Shown: positions 1-8,333 of the stretch, piece by piece | Numbering within the stretch: the first letter of the stretch is position 1 | Layout: each line of letters opens with the position of its first letter | Assembly: GCA_022824465.1 (NCBI GenBank) | Contig: JAJDZV010000009.1 | Span: forward strand, 186,001-250,000 | Origin: Anaerolineae bacterium | Lineage (GTDB): Bacteria > Chloroflexota > Anaerolineae > Aggregatilineales > Phototrophicaceae | Direction: 5' to 3' | Length of the DNA: 64,000 nucleotides | The notes under the pieces: model-generated | Database searches by the model: none | Told to the model about the DNA's origin: nothing | What the model saw: the letters and a program-made list of their open reading frames with translations, nothing else | Position numbers and translations under genes: made by a program

Positions 1-1621
1 CGATGGAAAACCGCTCGCCATCGTTGCCAATCACAAGCGCCTTGTGTTCGTCCCGCGCCAGAATATCCAGCGCCTGCCAGCCCGATTCGACCAATCCTGG
101 CGTGATGCTGTTCTGCTTGGTCTTGAATTCCCAGAGCAAGACGCCATCGCCCATACTGTAAATTGCGCCATCGCCATTGCTGTATACTTCGGCGCCGGAA
201 GCGCGCAAATCGGCAATCGTGATCTCGCGCGGGTCGCGGACCAAGGGCAGGTAGGCGCCGTCTTGCGGACTATAGAAGCCAGTGACCTTGCCTTGCGCAT
301 CTCGCTGGTAGAAGGTCATATGTCCGGCGGCGATCATCGCTTTGACCCAGTCTGCCACCGGATAGCCATCGGCCTCAAAGCGGTCGATCGTCTCCGCCGG
401 GCCGATTGCATCCCAAATCTCGAAGGGTCCCATTTGATGGGCGAAACCCCACTTTTGGGCCTTGTCGATGTTGACGATGGTATCCGTCACTTCCGGCACG
501 CGGTTGGAGGCGTATGCCAGCAAGAAGGCATGCAAATGCCATAAATATCGACCGGCGCGGTCATCAGCGTTAATGAGCAGGCGGATGCGTTCGCCGAGGG
601 GTTCAGCATTGCGGTATTGGCCCACGCTATCGAAACGCGGCTTGCTCGGCGGTTCGTACTTCAGCGTCTTCAGGTTGAGCGCCCAAAGTTCTTTTTTCCC
701 GCCGTCGCGCCGCATGTGATAAAAGCCTCTGCCCGTCTTGCGCCCCAGCCAGGCGCGCTCCAGCAACTTATCGGAAAGCGCCGCGTTCTTTTCATGCAGC
801 AGCAGCTCCCGCGCCGGGTCATCGGGAATCGCATGATAAAGATTGCGCGCCACTCCAACGGCGATATCGAAGCCGACCAGGTCGTTCAGGCTGAAAGTCG
901 CCGTCTTGGGACGTCCGATCAGCGGACCGGTGAGGGCGTCGACTTCTTCGACGGTATAGCCATGATCCAGCGCGTAGTTGGTCGCTTGCATGCCCGACAT
1001 CGACATGAAACGATTGCCGATGAAGTTGGGCCTGTCGTTGCAAAGCACCGTGCCCTTGCCCAATGTCTCGGCGCCGAAGCGCATCATAGTGTCCACGATT
1101 TCCCGATCGCAGCCGGCGTGCGGGATGATCTCGAGCAGGCGCAAATAGCGCGGCGGATTGAAGAAATGCGTGCCGAGGAAACGGCGCGTGAATTGCCGCG
1201 GCAAGCCCCCAGCGATGCTGGCTATGGGAATCCCGGAGGTATTCGTCGTCACGATAGCATCGTCGTGAACGACGTCAACCAGCCGCTTCATCAAGGCGCG
1301 CTTGACTTCAAGATTCTCCACGATGGCTTCGATGACCCAGTCGGCGTCAGACACCTGGTTCAAGTCGTCTTCGATATTGCCGATGTGAATTTTGTCCAGG
1401 TCATCGGCGCAGTACAATTGCGGCGGCCGGCTTCTACCCAACGCTTTGAGATTGCCGGCGACGACCGCGTTGCGCGCCTTCGGTCCATCTTCCGGCGCGC
1501 TATCCGGCGGCGGAATATCCAGCAGAAGCGTCTCTATACCGACGCCAGCCAAGAGCGCCGCGATGCCGCCGCCCATCGTGCCCGAGCCAATCACGGCCGC
1601 TTTCTTGATCTCGTAACCCAT
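1..1621 (-). CDS. 3-hydroxyacyl-CoA dehydrogenase / enoyl-CoA hydratase multifunctional enzyme (partial, 3' end outside window)
   Basis: Beta-oxidation enzyme that oxidises 3-hydroxyacyl-CoA with NAD and, through its C-terminal crotonase domain, hydrates enoyl-CoA. The reading frame stays open from the ATG at 1621 to the left edge, about 540 residues, so the C-terminus is missing. The N-terminus has a Rossmann motif (GSGTMGGGIA, about residues 12-21), then the family's NTSG, GTHFFNPP and NDRPNFIGNR signatures. The last readable residues (ALVIGNDGERFSI) look like the start of a crotonase fold. A purine-rich GGGAAAGG lies upstream of the ATG. It is last in a minus-strand series behind a TetR regulator, an Mrr endonuclease and an SDR, which fits a lipid-degradation operon. 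The family call is secure. Chain-length specificity cannot be read. Confidence 0.9.
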   Translation of the reverse strand, partial: MGYEIKKAAVIGSGTMGGGIAALLAGVGIETLLLDIPPPDSAPEDGPKARNAVVAGNLKALGRSRPPQLYCADDLDKIHIGNIEDDLNQVSDADWVIEAIVENLEVKRALMKRLVDVVHDDAIVTTNTSGIPIASIAGGLPRQFTRRFLGTHFFNPPRYLRLLEIIPHAGCDREIVDTMMRFGAETLGKGTVLCNDRPNFIGNRFMSMSGMQATNYALDHGYTVEEVDALTGPLIGRPKTATFSLNDLVGFDIAVGVARNLYHAIPDDPARELLLHEKNAALSDKLLERAWLGRKTGRGFYHMRRDGGKKELWALNLKTLKYEPPSKPRFDSVGQYRNAEPLGERIRLLINADDRAGRYLWHLHAFLLAYASNRVPEVTDTIVNIDKAQKWGFAHQMGPFEIWDAIGPAETIDRFEADGYPVADWVKAMIAAGHMTFYQRDAQGKVTGFYSPQDGAYLPLVRDPREITIADLRASGAEVYSNGDGAIYSMGDGVLLWEFKTKQNSITPGLVESGWQALDILARDEHKALVIGNDGERFSI

Positions 1622-1674
1622 TTGCGCTATTGCCTTTCCCGATTGTCAATGCCAGCCAGCAAGAGCAGCCTCCC

Positions 1675-2382
1675 TCACCAATCCATTTCCGCACCATCGT
1701 AACGGTAGAACTTGCCATTGTCTGCGCCGCTCAGCCGGGAAAAAAGCGCAAGCATACTGCTCGCCGATTCCTTTGGCGAAAGACTGGCGGCCGCCCCGCC
1801 CATGTCCGTCCGCACCCAGCCAGGCGCCACCGTAACGGTCGTGATACCCGCCATCGCCCCATCAAAGGCGAGGACGCGCGCTGCCATATTCATCGCCGCC
1901 TTGCTCATACGATAAGCATAGGCGCTGCCGTCGGCGCGACTCAAAGAGCCCAAGCCAGAAGAGATCATGACCACGCGCGGATTGTCGCCTTTCTTCAGCA
2001 ACTCGCGACAAGCTTGCGTCACGATTAGCGCGCTGACGGCGTTTGTACTAATCACATGGCTGACTTCAGTAGCCGTCAGCTTCCCCATGATTCGAGCGTG
2101 GTCGTCGCCACTGATGCCGGCATTGTTGATAAGCGCGTCCAAAGCGTCCGTGCTCGCTCTTAGCGCGTCGGCAGCCCGATTGATGGACGCCTCGTCTGTG
2201 ACGTCCATTTGCAGGACGCGGAGTTGTTCGAAGTTTGTCTCAGCCAGAGCATTCAACTCCGCCGCGCCTGCCGGATTCCGACAAGATGCGAAAACGCGAC
2301 TGTCGCCCTTGGCTAGGTATTCTTTAGTCAACGCGAGGCCGATTCCGCGGTTCGCGCCTGTGATGAGGATGTTTTGCATCAA
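1675..2382 (-). CDS. SDR family NAD(P)-dependent oxidoreductase
   Basis: A classical short-chain dehydrogenase of 235 residues. The cofactor motif TGANRGIG is at residues 8-15, NNAG at 86-89, catalytic Ser at about 141-142, and YxxxK (Y157, K161) completes the active site. The late motif PGWVRTDMGG is typical of C-factor/sniffer-like carbonyl reductases. The start overlaps the stop of the upstream Mrr gene in an ATGA junction, so translation is probably coupled. The next gene downstream is a beta-oxidation multifunctional enzyme, so a 3-oxoacyl or other lipid-derived carbonyl substrate is possible. The substrate itself is not evident from the sequence. Confidence 0.93.
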   Translation of the reverse strand: MMQNILITGANRGIGLALTKEYLAKGDSRVFASCRNPAGAAELNALAETNFEQLRVLQMDVTDEASINRAADALRASTDALDALINNAGISGDDHARIMGKLTATEVSHVISTNAVSALIVTQACRELLKKGDNPRVVMISSGLGSLSRADGSAYAYRMSKAAMNMAARVLAFDGAMAGITTVTVAPGWVRTDMGGAAASLSPKESASSMLALFSRLSGADNGKFYRYDGAEMDW

Positions 2383-3572
2383 TTCTCCTTATGTGTATGC
2401 TGCGGCTTGAAGTCGGCTTCGTTTTCAAACTGCCGCAGTTGCTCTTCATTGAATTCCCATTTTTCAATCTGATTTTTCCGAATGCCGATATTGTTTTCGA
2501 TCAGCAGGTCAAGCAGTTTCTCGCCGTCGATCAAGGTAATCGGCGTACCATTCGGCACAATTGCAATTTCAGTTGCTTGTTTAGTAAATCCACCAGTGGT
2601 GATGATCGAGCCCATATCAGCGTCAAATAAGGGCAGTGAACCGCGCAATTGACTGACAATCGGCTGGCCGATGTTGCTCTGTTGCCGCTTAACTTGAATG
2701 ACTTCGCGCACCCTTGTAATGCCCAATTCGATTTCGCCAACGACGTCCACTCCCTTGTCTTTAGCGGGTGAAGTGACCACAACATTCTCATAGTCCATAG
2801 CTTCCAGCATGCGTTTAATAAGATGCTCGAACTGGTAGGGGTTCATCTTTGCAAGGTGCTCAGCTAGCCGCCTTTTTGCCGCAGTGTTGTTCTCGTTAAC
2901 GAGCCGGTGGATTTCGAGTTCATAACGTCCGCCAAAACCATCTCTCTGCCGATAGCGCTGAAGATACTTAAGTCCTTCAGTGGTAACCTGATATGTGTGC
3001 CCGATCCTTTCGATGAGTTTTCGCTGGCGCAGGTGTCGAAAACGTGCGCTCAGAGCCGAGTCTATAGACGAATGCGCTTCCCACGTTGTTTGCTTGTGGC
3101 AGAACCTGATGAAAGAGTCGATCAAATCGAGGCGTTTGCAAGGACCTTTCACCATGATCTCGGAGAGTATGAAGAGGACGCCTTCGTACTCATCAATTTC
3201 TCTGACTATCGCTTTATCATTGTCGATGAATCGCTTGCCCTTGTCCGTGAGCTCAACGATATCGTCTGAAAAGACTGCAAGATCATGATGGCTGCTTAAG
3301 GTACGCATATCGTACGAATGGCGAGGATTGACAAGATTATCAGAATCAATCCACAGGCGCGACGCCAATTTTCGGCTCTCGCCATCTAGTCGCTCTTGGA
3401 TCCACTCGTCCGGGTTCTTCCAGTTTACTTGGCTTTTCGGACTGCCGATATGAGCCCAGATATCGTTCATCATCCCAACGTAGTCTGAGTACCTTGTACC
3501 CGACAGAATCAGTAGGAAACGCTGTGCAGTCTCGTAGTCAGGGAGATTATCCGTAAGGGGATGCTTATTCAT
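2379..3572 (-). CDS. Mrr-type restriction endonuclease family protein
   Basis: A 397-residue protein whose C-terminal third is an Mrr catalytic domain. It contains a FEHLIKRML helix near residue 250, GVDVVG with the metal-binding Asp at about 276, and QVKR at 293-296, the QxK variant of the PD-(D/E)xK nuclease core. These are followed by a SQLRG...D..GSIITTGGFT segment. Residues 1-230 look like winged-helix or DNA-binding modules and are not assigned. Mrr proteins cleave modified DNA, and no methyltransferase partner lies beside it. GAAGGAG precedes the ATG by 8 nt. The gene is visibly AT-richer than its neighbours and sits between tetR and an SDR gene, which suggests acquisition by transfer. 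Confidence 0.87.
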   Translation of the reverse strand: MNKHPLTDNLPDYETAQRFLLILSGTRYSDYVGMMNDIWAHIGSPKSQVNWKNPDEWIQERLDGESRKLASRLWIDSDNLVNPRHSYDMRTLSSHHDLAVFSDDIVELTDKGKRFIDNDKAIVREIDEYEGVLFILSEIMVKGPCKRLDLIDSFIRFCHKQTTWEAHSSIDSALSARFRHLRQRKLIERIGHTYQVTTEGLKYLQRYRQRDGFGGRYELEIHRLVNENNTAAKRRLAEHLAKMNPYQFEHLIKRMLEAMDYENVVVTSPAKDKGVDVVGEIELGITRVREVIQVKRQQSNIGQPIVSQLRGSLPLFDADMGSIITTGGFTKQATEIAIVPNGTPITLIDGEKLLDLLIENNIGIRKNQIEKWEFNEEQLRQFENEADFKPQHTHKEN

Positions 3573-3593
3573 CCAACAAACTCCTTCAACAAG

Positions 3594-4232
3594 CTACCTT
3601 CCCAAAGCCGCCAGCCAGGTATCCACCATCACATCCGCCACCGCCTCGCCCGATAGCCGACCGCCTTCCTTGAACCACACGCCCACCCAGTTATGCGCGC
3701 CCAACATCGCCTTGGTCACGATCGCCGCGTCCACCTCGCGGAACTCGCCCGCCTCTATCCCGGCCCGCACAATATTGCGAAACAAACCCTCAAAATAATC
3801 GCGCCGGGCAAAGAACTGATTCCGCCGCGCCACAAATTCTCTCGTAAAGCTCTCGTCGCTATTCTTCGCGCCGACGCTCACATTGAGCAACGCGCGGATT
3901 TCGAAGACCATCGCCGCGCCCACCGCCACGTTGCCCGTCACGCTGACCACATGCGAGCGAATCATTGCGCTCAGCTTTTCGGCGCAGGACAGTTTGGAAG
4001 CGTCAATTCTTTCCAGTTTGTCGATGGTGAGGTCCAGCCCGACTTCAAGCACATTCAGCAAGAGAAAATCTTTATTCTTGAAATGATGATACAAACTGGC
4101 GGCAGTTAAGTTGACCTGCGCCGCAATGTCTTTCATCGTCGTCGCTTCATAGCCGTTGCGGTGCAGGACCTCCGCCGCCGCCCACAAGATGTCTTCGCGG
4201 TCGACAGATTGATCAGCCGGTTTTCGCGCCAA
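3594..4232 (-). CDS. TetR/AcrR family transcriptional regulator
   Basis: A 212-residue regulator with an N-terminal helix-turn-helix at about residues 13-55. The signature TMKDIAAQVNLTAASLYHHF is followed by KNKDFL, as is usual in TetR proteins. The C-terminal helical domain resembles regulators of fatty-acid and acyl-CoA degradation, though the ligand cannot be deduced. It is the first gene of a minus-strand series (tetR, mrr, sdr, hydroxyacyl-CoA dehydrogenase) and has a clear promoter upstream at 4285-4313. Autoregulation and control of the downstream lipid genes are inferred from this order. Confidence 0.92.
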   Translation of the reverse strand: MARKPADQSVDREDILWAAAEVLHRNGYEATTMKDIAAQVNLTAASLYHHFKNKDFLLLNVLEVGLDLTIDKLERIDASKLSCAEKLSAMIRSHVVSVTGNVAVGAAMVFEIRALLNVSVGAKNSDESFTREFVARRNQFFARRDYFEGLFRNIVRAGIEAGEFREVDAAIVTKAMLGAHNWVGVWFKEGGRLSGEAVADVMVDTWLAALGR

Positions 4233-4284
4233 ATTTGCCTTCCTTCACGCCGATGACGGCAACCAAGAATCAAATGACTGTTCG

Positions 4285-4313
4285 ATTATAGGGGAGCGTC
4301 GCGCGGCATTCAA
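4285..4313 (-). promoter_or_regulatory. Sigma-70-type promoter for the tetR operon
   Basis: Reading the minus strand, TTGAAT (4313-4308) is followed by a 17-nt spacer and a perfect TATAAT (4290-4285). The element lies 53 nt upstream of the tetR start codon. The spacing and -10 make this one of the best promoter matches in the window. Confidence 0.65.
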
Positions 4314-4446
4314 GCAGCTGAGATCCACGACTGTATGACCTCGCTGGTCGGCGAGTCGCCTGCGCCGGAAGCGTAATCTCGCGCGCCGGACCCGGCTTGC
4401 CGGCGCAAGCCGATCAGACGGGCCTGCGCTTTTGCGCTCAACGGAC

Positions 4447-4452
4447 TATAAT
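4447..4452 (+). promoter_or_regulatory. Probable -10 element upstream of the serB-like gene
   Basis: A perfect TATAAT followed by G, 33 nt upstream of the chosen ATG at 4486. No convincing -35 hexamer lies 16-18 nt upstream (CTGCGC is the best). The rest of 4233-4485 shows nothing recognisable apart from the divergent tetR promoter. Confidence 0.4.
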
Positions 4453-4485
4453 GGCCGCGCTCTGATTGAGCCGCAGGGAAGCTCC

Positions 4486-5337
4486 ATGCAGCCGGCGAAC
4501 TGGCAAACCTACGACCTCATCTTCTTCGATTGTGACAGCACGCTGTCCGCCATCGAAGGCATTGATGAGCTCGCTCGCCTCAAAGGCAAAGAAGGACGCG
4601 TCGGTCTGTTGACCAACAAAGCCATGGATGGCGAGCTTGACTTGGCCGATGTCTACGGCAAGCGCCTGCGAGCCATCAAACCGACCCTCGCTCAGCTCAA
4701 GGCGGTTGAAGAACGCTACTGGGAAACCGTGGTCGAAGACGCGCCCGAAGTCATCGCCGCCCTGCAATTCCTCGGCAAAGAAGTCTTCATCATCAGCGGC
4801 GGCTTGATCGATGCCGTCAAGGGATTCGGCCGCCGGCTGGGCCTTCAACCGGAGCGGATCCGCGCCGTGGAACTGGAATACAATGAGCTGTCCGGACGCT
4901 GGTGGGATTATCATGAGCCCGGCGCCCAGCAAGCCAAAACCTATCTCGATTACAGTGAGGGTCCTCTGACCATATCGAGCGGCAAATCGAAGATCATCAG
5001 CGAGCTCGCGGGGGACATGCCCGGCAAGCGCGTCATGGTGGGCGATGGCGCTTCCGACCTGGCGGCAAAGCCCCTGGTTGATCTCTTCGTCGGCTTTGGC
5101 GGCATTGCAACCCGCGAATCGGTCAAAGCGGAAGCCGATGTCTTTCTGCAAGACCCGTCGCTCGCCGCGATCCTTCCCCTCGTAAGCGGCCGGCGCGGTT
5201 GGGCGGCTCTGCGCGGCAGCGAGCATGAAGCTGTCTTCCGCCAGGGCATTTTGCTGGCTGCATCGCCCCAATCCACACTCTTCCAAGTTGAGAGGCAACG
5301 CGCAAGGTTCATCCGCGAATTTGAGGATTTTGTCTGA
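4486..5337 (+). CDS. HAD-family phosphatase, phosphoserine phosphatase-like
   Basis: A 283-residue HAD hydrolase resembling SerB, which removes phosphate from L-phosphoserine in the last step of serine synthesis. The nucleophile motif DCDST is at residues 15-19, where D15 would be phosphorylated. It is followed by the SerB-like IEGIDELA and the segment NKAMDGELDL, then ISGG, a GKSK lysine and GDGASD. The frame extends upstream to 4432, but ATG 4486 has a GGGAAG sequence before it and lies downstream of the TATAAT box, so it is preferred. The gene is followed by a second HAD gene after 2 nt and then a SerA-like gene, which supports a role near serine metabolism. About 60 residues past GDGASD are poorly conserved. 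Confidence 0.85.
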   Translation: MQPANWQTYDLIFFDCDSTLSAIEGIDELARLKGKEGRVGLLTNKAMDGELDLADVYGKRLRAIKPTLAQLKAVEERYWETVVEDAPEVIAALQFLGKEVFIISGGLIDAVKGFGRRLGLQPERIRAVELEYNELSGRWWDYHEPGAQQAKTYLDYSEGPLTISSGKSKIISELAGDMPGKRVMVGDGASDLAAKPLVDLFVGFGGIATRESVKAEADVFLQDPSLAAILPLVSGRRGWAALRGSEHEAVFRQGILLAASPQSTLFQVERQRARFIREFEDFV

Positions 5338-5339
5338 CT

Positions 5340-6008
5340 ATGAGTTTCTCCGCGATTATCTTTGATATGGACGGCTTGCTGGTCGATTCCGAGCCGGTCT
5401 GGCATGAAGTCGAAATCGACCTCATCGAGTCTTACGGCTACCGCTATACGGCTGAAGTGCGCGACCTGGGCATCGGAATGCGCGTTGACGAATTCGCCGC
5501 CATTCTGCAGCGGCACTATCCCAAACTCGGCGATTCGCCCGCCGCCATTGAAGCGGCTATCACCGGGCGATTGCTCGCCTTGCCGCCGGAGCGGATCTGC
5601 GCCAGGCCCGGCGCCCAGGAAATTGTGCGTTATGCCGCTGAGCTTGACATACCGCGAGCGATCGCTTCCAGCTCATCCCAAGTCGTTATCGAGCATTTTG
5701 TGCAGTTGATGGGCTGGCAGGAGCTCATTCCACAGCGTTATTCGGCCGAAGTAGTCGCGAGGGGCAAACCGTCACCGGACATTTACCTGCATGCGGCGGA
5801 GCAAATCGGTATCCGACCGGAGCGCTGCCTGGCGCTGGAGGACAGCCGCGCCGGCACCATGTCGGCGCAAGCCGCCGGGATGACATGCTTCACCGTGCCC
5901 GACCTGTCACACTCCAGCCTGGATGATTTTGCCGATGTGAACGACAAGGTCTTCCGCAGCCTGTTTGCGGTCATGGACGAAATCAAATCGGAAGGACTCT
6001 TCGCGTGA
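5340..6008 (+). CDS. HAD-superfamily hydrolase, beta-phosphoglucomutase / sugar-phosphatase type
   Basis: A 222-residue HAD subfamily I enzyme. FDMDGLLVDSEPVW at residues 8-21 has the nucleophile D9 and acid/base D11. These are followed by an alpha-helical cap, ASSSS (motif II), GKPSPDIY with the motif III Lys, and LALEDSRAG for the metal-binding acid. The DSEPVW cap sequence matches hexitol and 2-deoxyglucose phosphatases such as YniC. Substrate is not certain. It starts 2 nt after the SerB-like gene and its end overlaps the start of the SerA-like gene by 4 nt, so the three are very likely one transcript. Confidence 0.88.
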   Translation: MSFSAIIFDMDGLLVDSEPVWHEVEIDLIESYGYRYTAEVRDLGIGMRVDEFAAILQRHYPKLGDSPAAIEAAITGRLLALPPERICARPGAQEIVRYAAELDIPRAIASSSSQVVIEHFVQLMGWQELIPQRYSAEVVARGKPSPDIYLHAAEQIGIRPERCLALEDSRAGTMSAQAAGMTCFTVPDLSHSSLDDFADVNDKVFRSLFAVMDEIKSEGLFA

Positions 6009-7600
6009 GCCAGCGCCATGTCGTAGTCGCAACCGACCTCACGCCGGAGAGTGTCGCGCTGCTCAAGGAGAGCGCTGAATACCGCGTGACCTGCGTGCCG
6101 CCGAAAACCGCAAACGTGCGCGCCTCGCTTGCGGAGGCCAATGCCATCATCACGCGTTCCGATTTCAAGCTGGATGCGCCGCTGCTGGACCACGCGCCCA
6201 AGCTCAAATTGGTCGCCAGAATGTCGGCCGGGCTGACTGGCATCGACATAGACGCCGCCACCGAGCGCGGCATCCTGGTGATGAACACGCCCGGTGTCAG
6301 CGCGATCGCCGCCGCCGAACATACGCTGACCTTGCTGCTGGCGCTCAGTCGGAATCTGCCGGCCATACACGAAAGCCTGCGCGAGGGCTGGTGGCTCTTC
6401 GACAGGCAACAGCAAGTTGGCACGCAGCTGCATGGCAAAACCATCGGCATCGTCGGCTTGGGCCGTGTCGGTCACCGCGTCGCCCGTCTCTGCCTGGCGC
6501 TCGGCATGACTGTCCTGGCACACGATCCGTACATCCGTGAAGAGCAGGTTGATGATAGACGCATCAGCCTGGTCGGCCTCCGCGAACTTCTATCGACCGC
6601 CGATTACGTCAGCATGCACGTTCCAGCCACGAAGGAAACGGTTAACTTATTTGATGAGGAGACGCTCCCGTTGATGAAGCCCGGCGCCTGCTTCATTAAC
6701 ACCGCGCATGGCGGCATCATCAAGGAAACGCTGCTGGCGGAGGCGCTTAAGGCCGGGCGCATGGGCGGCGTTGCCATCGATGTCTGGAACGAAGAGCCGC
6801 CCTTCAACAGCCCCTTAATTGGCTTGGACCGGGTCATTCACACGCCGCATATCGGCGACAACACGGCGGAGGCGCGGCAGGACCTATCGCTGCAAATCGT
6901 CAAGCAGGTCATGGACGCTCTTGCCGACCGCGACTATCGCAACGTCGTGAATCTGCCGCTGCTGCCGGGCCTCAAATACGACGAGATTCGCCCTTTTATG
7001 CAACTGGCTGAGTGCATCGGCGCATTGCAGCACATCCTGGCGCGCAGCCCAATCCGCCGTATCGCCATTGAAATCATCGGCGAAGATATGCATGGACTGA
7101 TCAAGCCCATGACTGTCGGCATCCTCAAGGGTTTGCTTAGTCCGATACTCGGTGACAAGGTGAGCTTCGTCAACGCGCCCTTGCTGGCGGCTGAGCGCGG
7201 CTGGCAGATCACGCAGGCGAAGGGCATCAAGATCAGCGAATATCGCAACACTATCACCTGCCAGACGACGCTTGAGGATGGCGAAGAGATCAGCATCGCC
7301 GGCGCCTTGCTCGACCGGCAGAAACCGTATATTTTGCAGATCAACGACTACCGCATCCACTTTGAGCCGCGCGGACACCTGCTGATCATGGGCAGCTACG
7401 ACAAGCCCGGGGTGATCGGCCGGGTCGGCAGTTTAATGGCGGAGAACGGCATCAATATCGCCAGTTGGCACACCGGGCGGGCAGAACCCGGCGGCAATAC
7501 CTTGACCGTGCTGAATTTCGACGATCCCTTGCCGGAATCAGTGATGATGATTCTCAAGCAGCAGGATTTTATCCGCCACGTGCATCAACTGCGAATCTAG
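6005..7600 (+). CDS. D-3-phosphoglycerate dehydrogenase-like protein with ACT domain (catalytic Arg replaced by His)
   Basis: 531 residues with the long SerA architecture: substrate-binding domain, NAD-binding Rossmann domain (GLGRVG, 151-156), an intervening domain (about 320-450) and a C-terminal ACT domain (GSYDKPGVIGRVG). The family's catalytic E (264, NEEPP) and H (282, TPHIG) are kept. However, the NxARGG segment reads NTAHGG, so the substrate-binding and catalytic Arg is His235. The usual GxGVDNxD loop reads AGLTGIDID (75-83). Either it acts on another 2-hydroxyacid or its activity is altered. It starts with GTG, overlapping the upstream HAD gene by 4 nt. The serB-like neighbour argues for a link to serine. 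Confidence 0.82.
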   Translation: MSQRHVVVATDLTPESVALLKESAEYRVTCVPPKTANVRASLAEANAIITRSDFKLDAPLLDHAPKLKLVARMSAGLTGIDIDAATERGILVMNTPGVSAIAAAEHTLTLLLALSRNLPAIHESLREGWWLFDRQQQVGTQLHGKTIGIVGLGRVGHRVARLCLALGMTVLAHDPYIREEQVDDRRISLVGLRELLSTADYVSMHVPATKETVNLFDEETLPLMKPGACFINTAHGGIIKETLLAEALKAGRMGGVAIDVWNEEPPFNSPLIGLDRVIHTPHIGDNTAEARQDLSLQIVKQVMDALADRDYRNVVNLPLLPGLKYDEIRPFMQLAECIGALQHILARSPIRRIAIEIIGEDMHGLIKPMTVGILKGLLSPILGDKVSFVNAPLLAAERGWQITQAKGIKISEYRNTITCQTTLEDGEEISIAGALLDRQKPYILQINDYRIHFEPRGHLLIMGSYDKPGVIGRVGSLMAENGINIASWHTGRAEPGGNTLTVLNFDDPLPESVMMILKQQDFIRHVHQLRI

Positions 7601-7613
7601 GCGAAATCTTCGC

Positions 7614-7640
7614 TATAATGAATGTGATGCTACCTGGAGG
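7614..7640 (+). promoter_or_regulatory. Promoter -10 and strong ribosome binding site of the nucleotidyltransferase gene
   Basis: TATAAT at 7614-7619 with no clear -35, followed by a GGAGG Shine-Dalgarno at 7636-7640. The GGAGG sits 8 nt before a GTG codon at 7649 and decides that start. Confidence 0.5.
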
Positions 7641-7648
7641 ATTGCGTA

Positions 7649-7963
7649 GTGAGCAACGAAGCGACCCTCAACTTGCCGCTGGATGATATACGCGAGTATT
7701 GCGCGAGTCAGCCGATTCGACGTTTGTCGGTATTTGGTTCGGCGCTCCACGGCGAGCTGCGGGCCGACAGCGATATCGACTTGCTGGTCGAGTACAGAGC
7801 TGATGCGCGAGTCGGCTTGGAATTCTTCCAACACATGGTCGGCCTGGGCGAGATTATCGGCCGTGAAGTGGACTTGGGTACACCTGAGGATCTCAGTCGC
7901 TATTTCAGAGAAACGGTGTGCCGGGAGGCCAGACTCCTATTTGAAGTCCAGTCCGGAGAATGA
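7649..7963 (+). CDS. MNT-type minimal nucleotidyltransferase (antitoxin of an MNT-HEPN pair)
   Basis: A 104-residue minimal nucleotidyltransferase of the pol-beta fold. FGSALHGE carries the GS motif at residues 30-31, SDIDLL supplies D42 and D44, and REVDLGT gives the third acid at D75. In MNT-HEPN toxin-antitoxin modules this protein modifies the HEPN RNase toxin with AMP and neutralises it. The gene overlaps the next reading frame by ATGA (7960-7963), the usual MNT-HEPN arrangement, but that partner is broken by frameshifts. The GTG start is supported by GGAGG 8 nt upstream. The antitoxin appears intact and is now orphaned. Confidence 0.9.
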   Translation: MSNEATLNLPLDDIREYCASQPIRRLSVFGSALHGELRADSDIDLLVEYRADARVGLEFFQHMVGLGEIIGREVDLGTPEDLSRYFRETVCREARLLFEVQSGE

Positions 7964-8333
7964 CCGCATACGACCGTGCCATGCGCTGGAAGCCGCGCAA
8001 AAGGTTCAGCGATTTGCGCAAGGACATACACGCGCTTCTCTTTCTTAAGACGAAGGGCTGCAATTGATCTTGGCCCGGTTGCTTGAAATCCTGGGCGAGG
8101 CCACCGGCTCAGCGTCGCCAGAGCAACGAACAAAGTATCCAGACCTGCCCTGGCAAGCATGAAGGCTATGCGCAACTGGCTGGCACACGCGTACTTCGAC
8201 ATGAATCTGGACATTCTATGAAATGTCGCGCACGACGAGATGGCCCCCGCTCATTGTCCAATTGGAAGCCATTATCGCGGCGGAATACGGAGACTGCACG
8301 GAGCGGGGCGAGAGCAGCGCTCAATCCAGGTGA
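7960..8333 (+). pseudogene. Decayed HEPN-domain (DUF86) toxin gene
   Basis: Begins with an ATG overlapping the MNT stop, but no frame stays open. Reading across frames recovers a HEPN protein in order: MTAYDRA, then HALEAAQKVQRFAQGHTRAS, then LARLLEILGEATGS with SPEQRTKYPDLPWQA, then MRNWLAHAYFDMNLDIL (the R-x4-H RNase motif of HEPN proteins), then NVAHDEMAP and LIVQLEAIIAAEYGD, ending at TGA 8331-8333. At least four frame changes are needed, one beside a run of five C. Neighbouring genes are intact, so decay is more likely than sequencing error. The 3' end overlaps uvrC convergently. Confidence 0.8.

Noticed and set aside
617..1702. Long plus-strand open frame of 361 codons
   Set aside because: It is antisense to the hydroxyacyl-CoA dehydrogenase gene, whose minus-strand translation shows clear family motifs. 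The plus-strand product is rich in Arg/His/Ala and resembles nothing.
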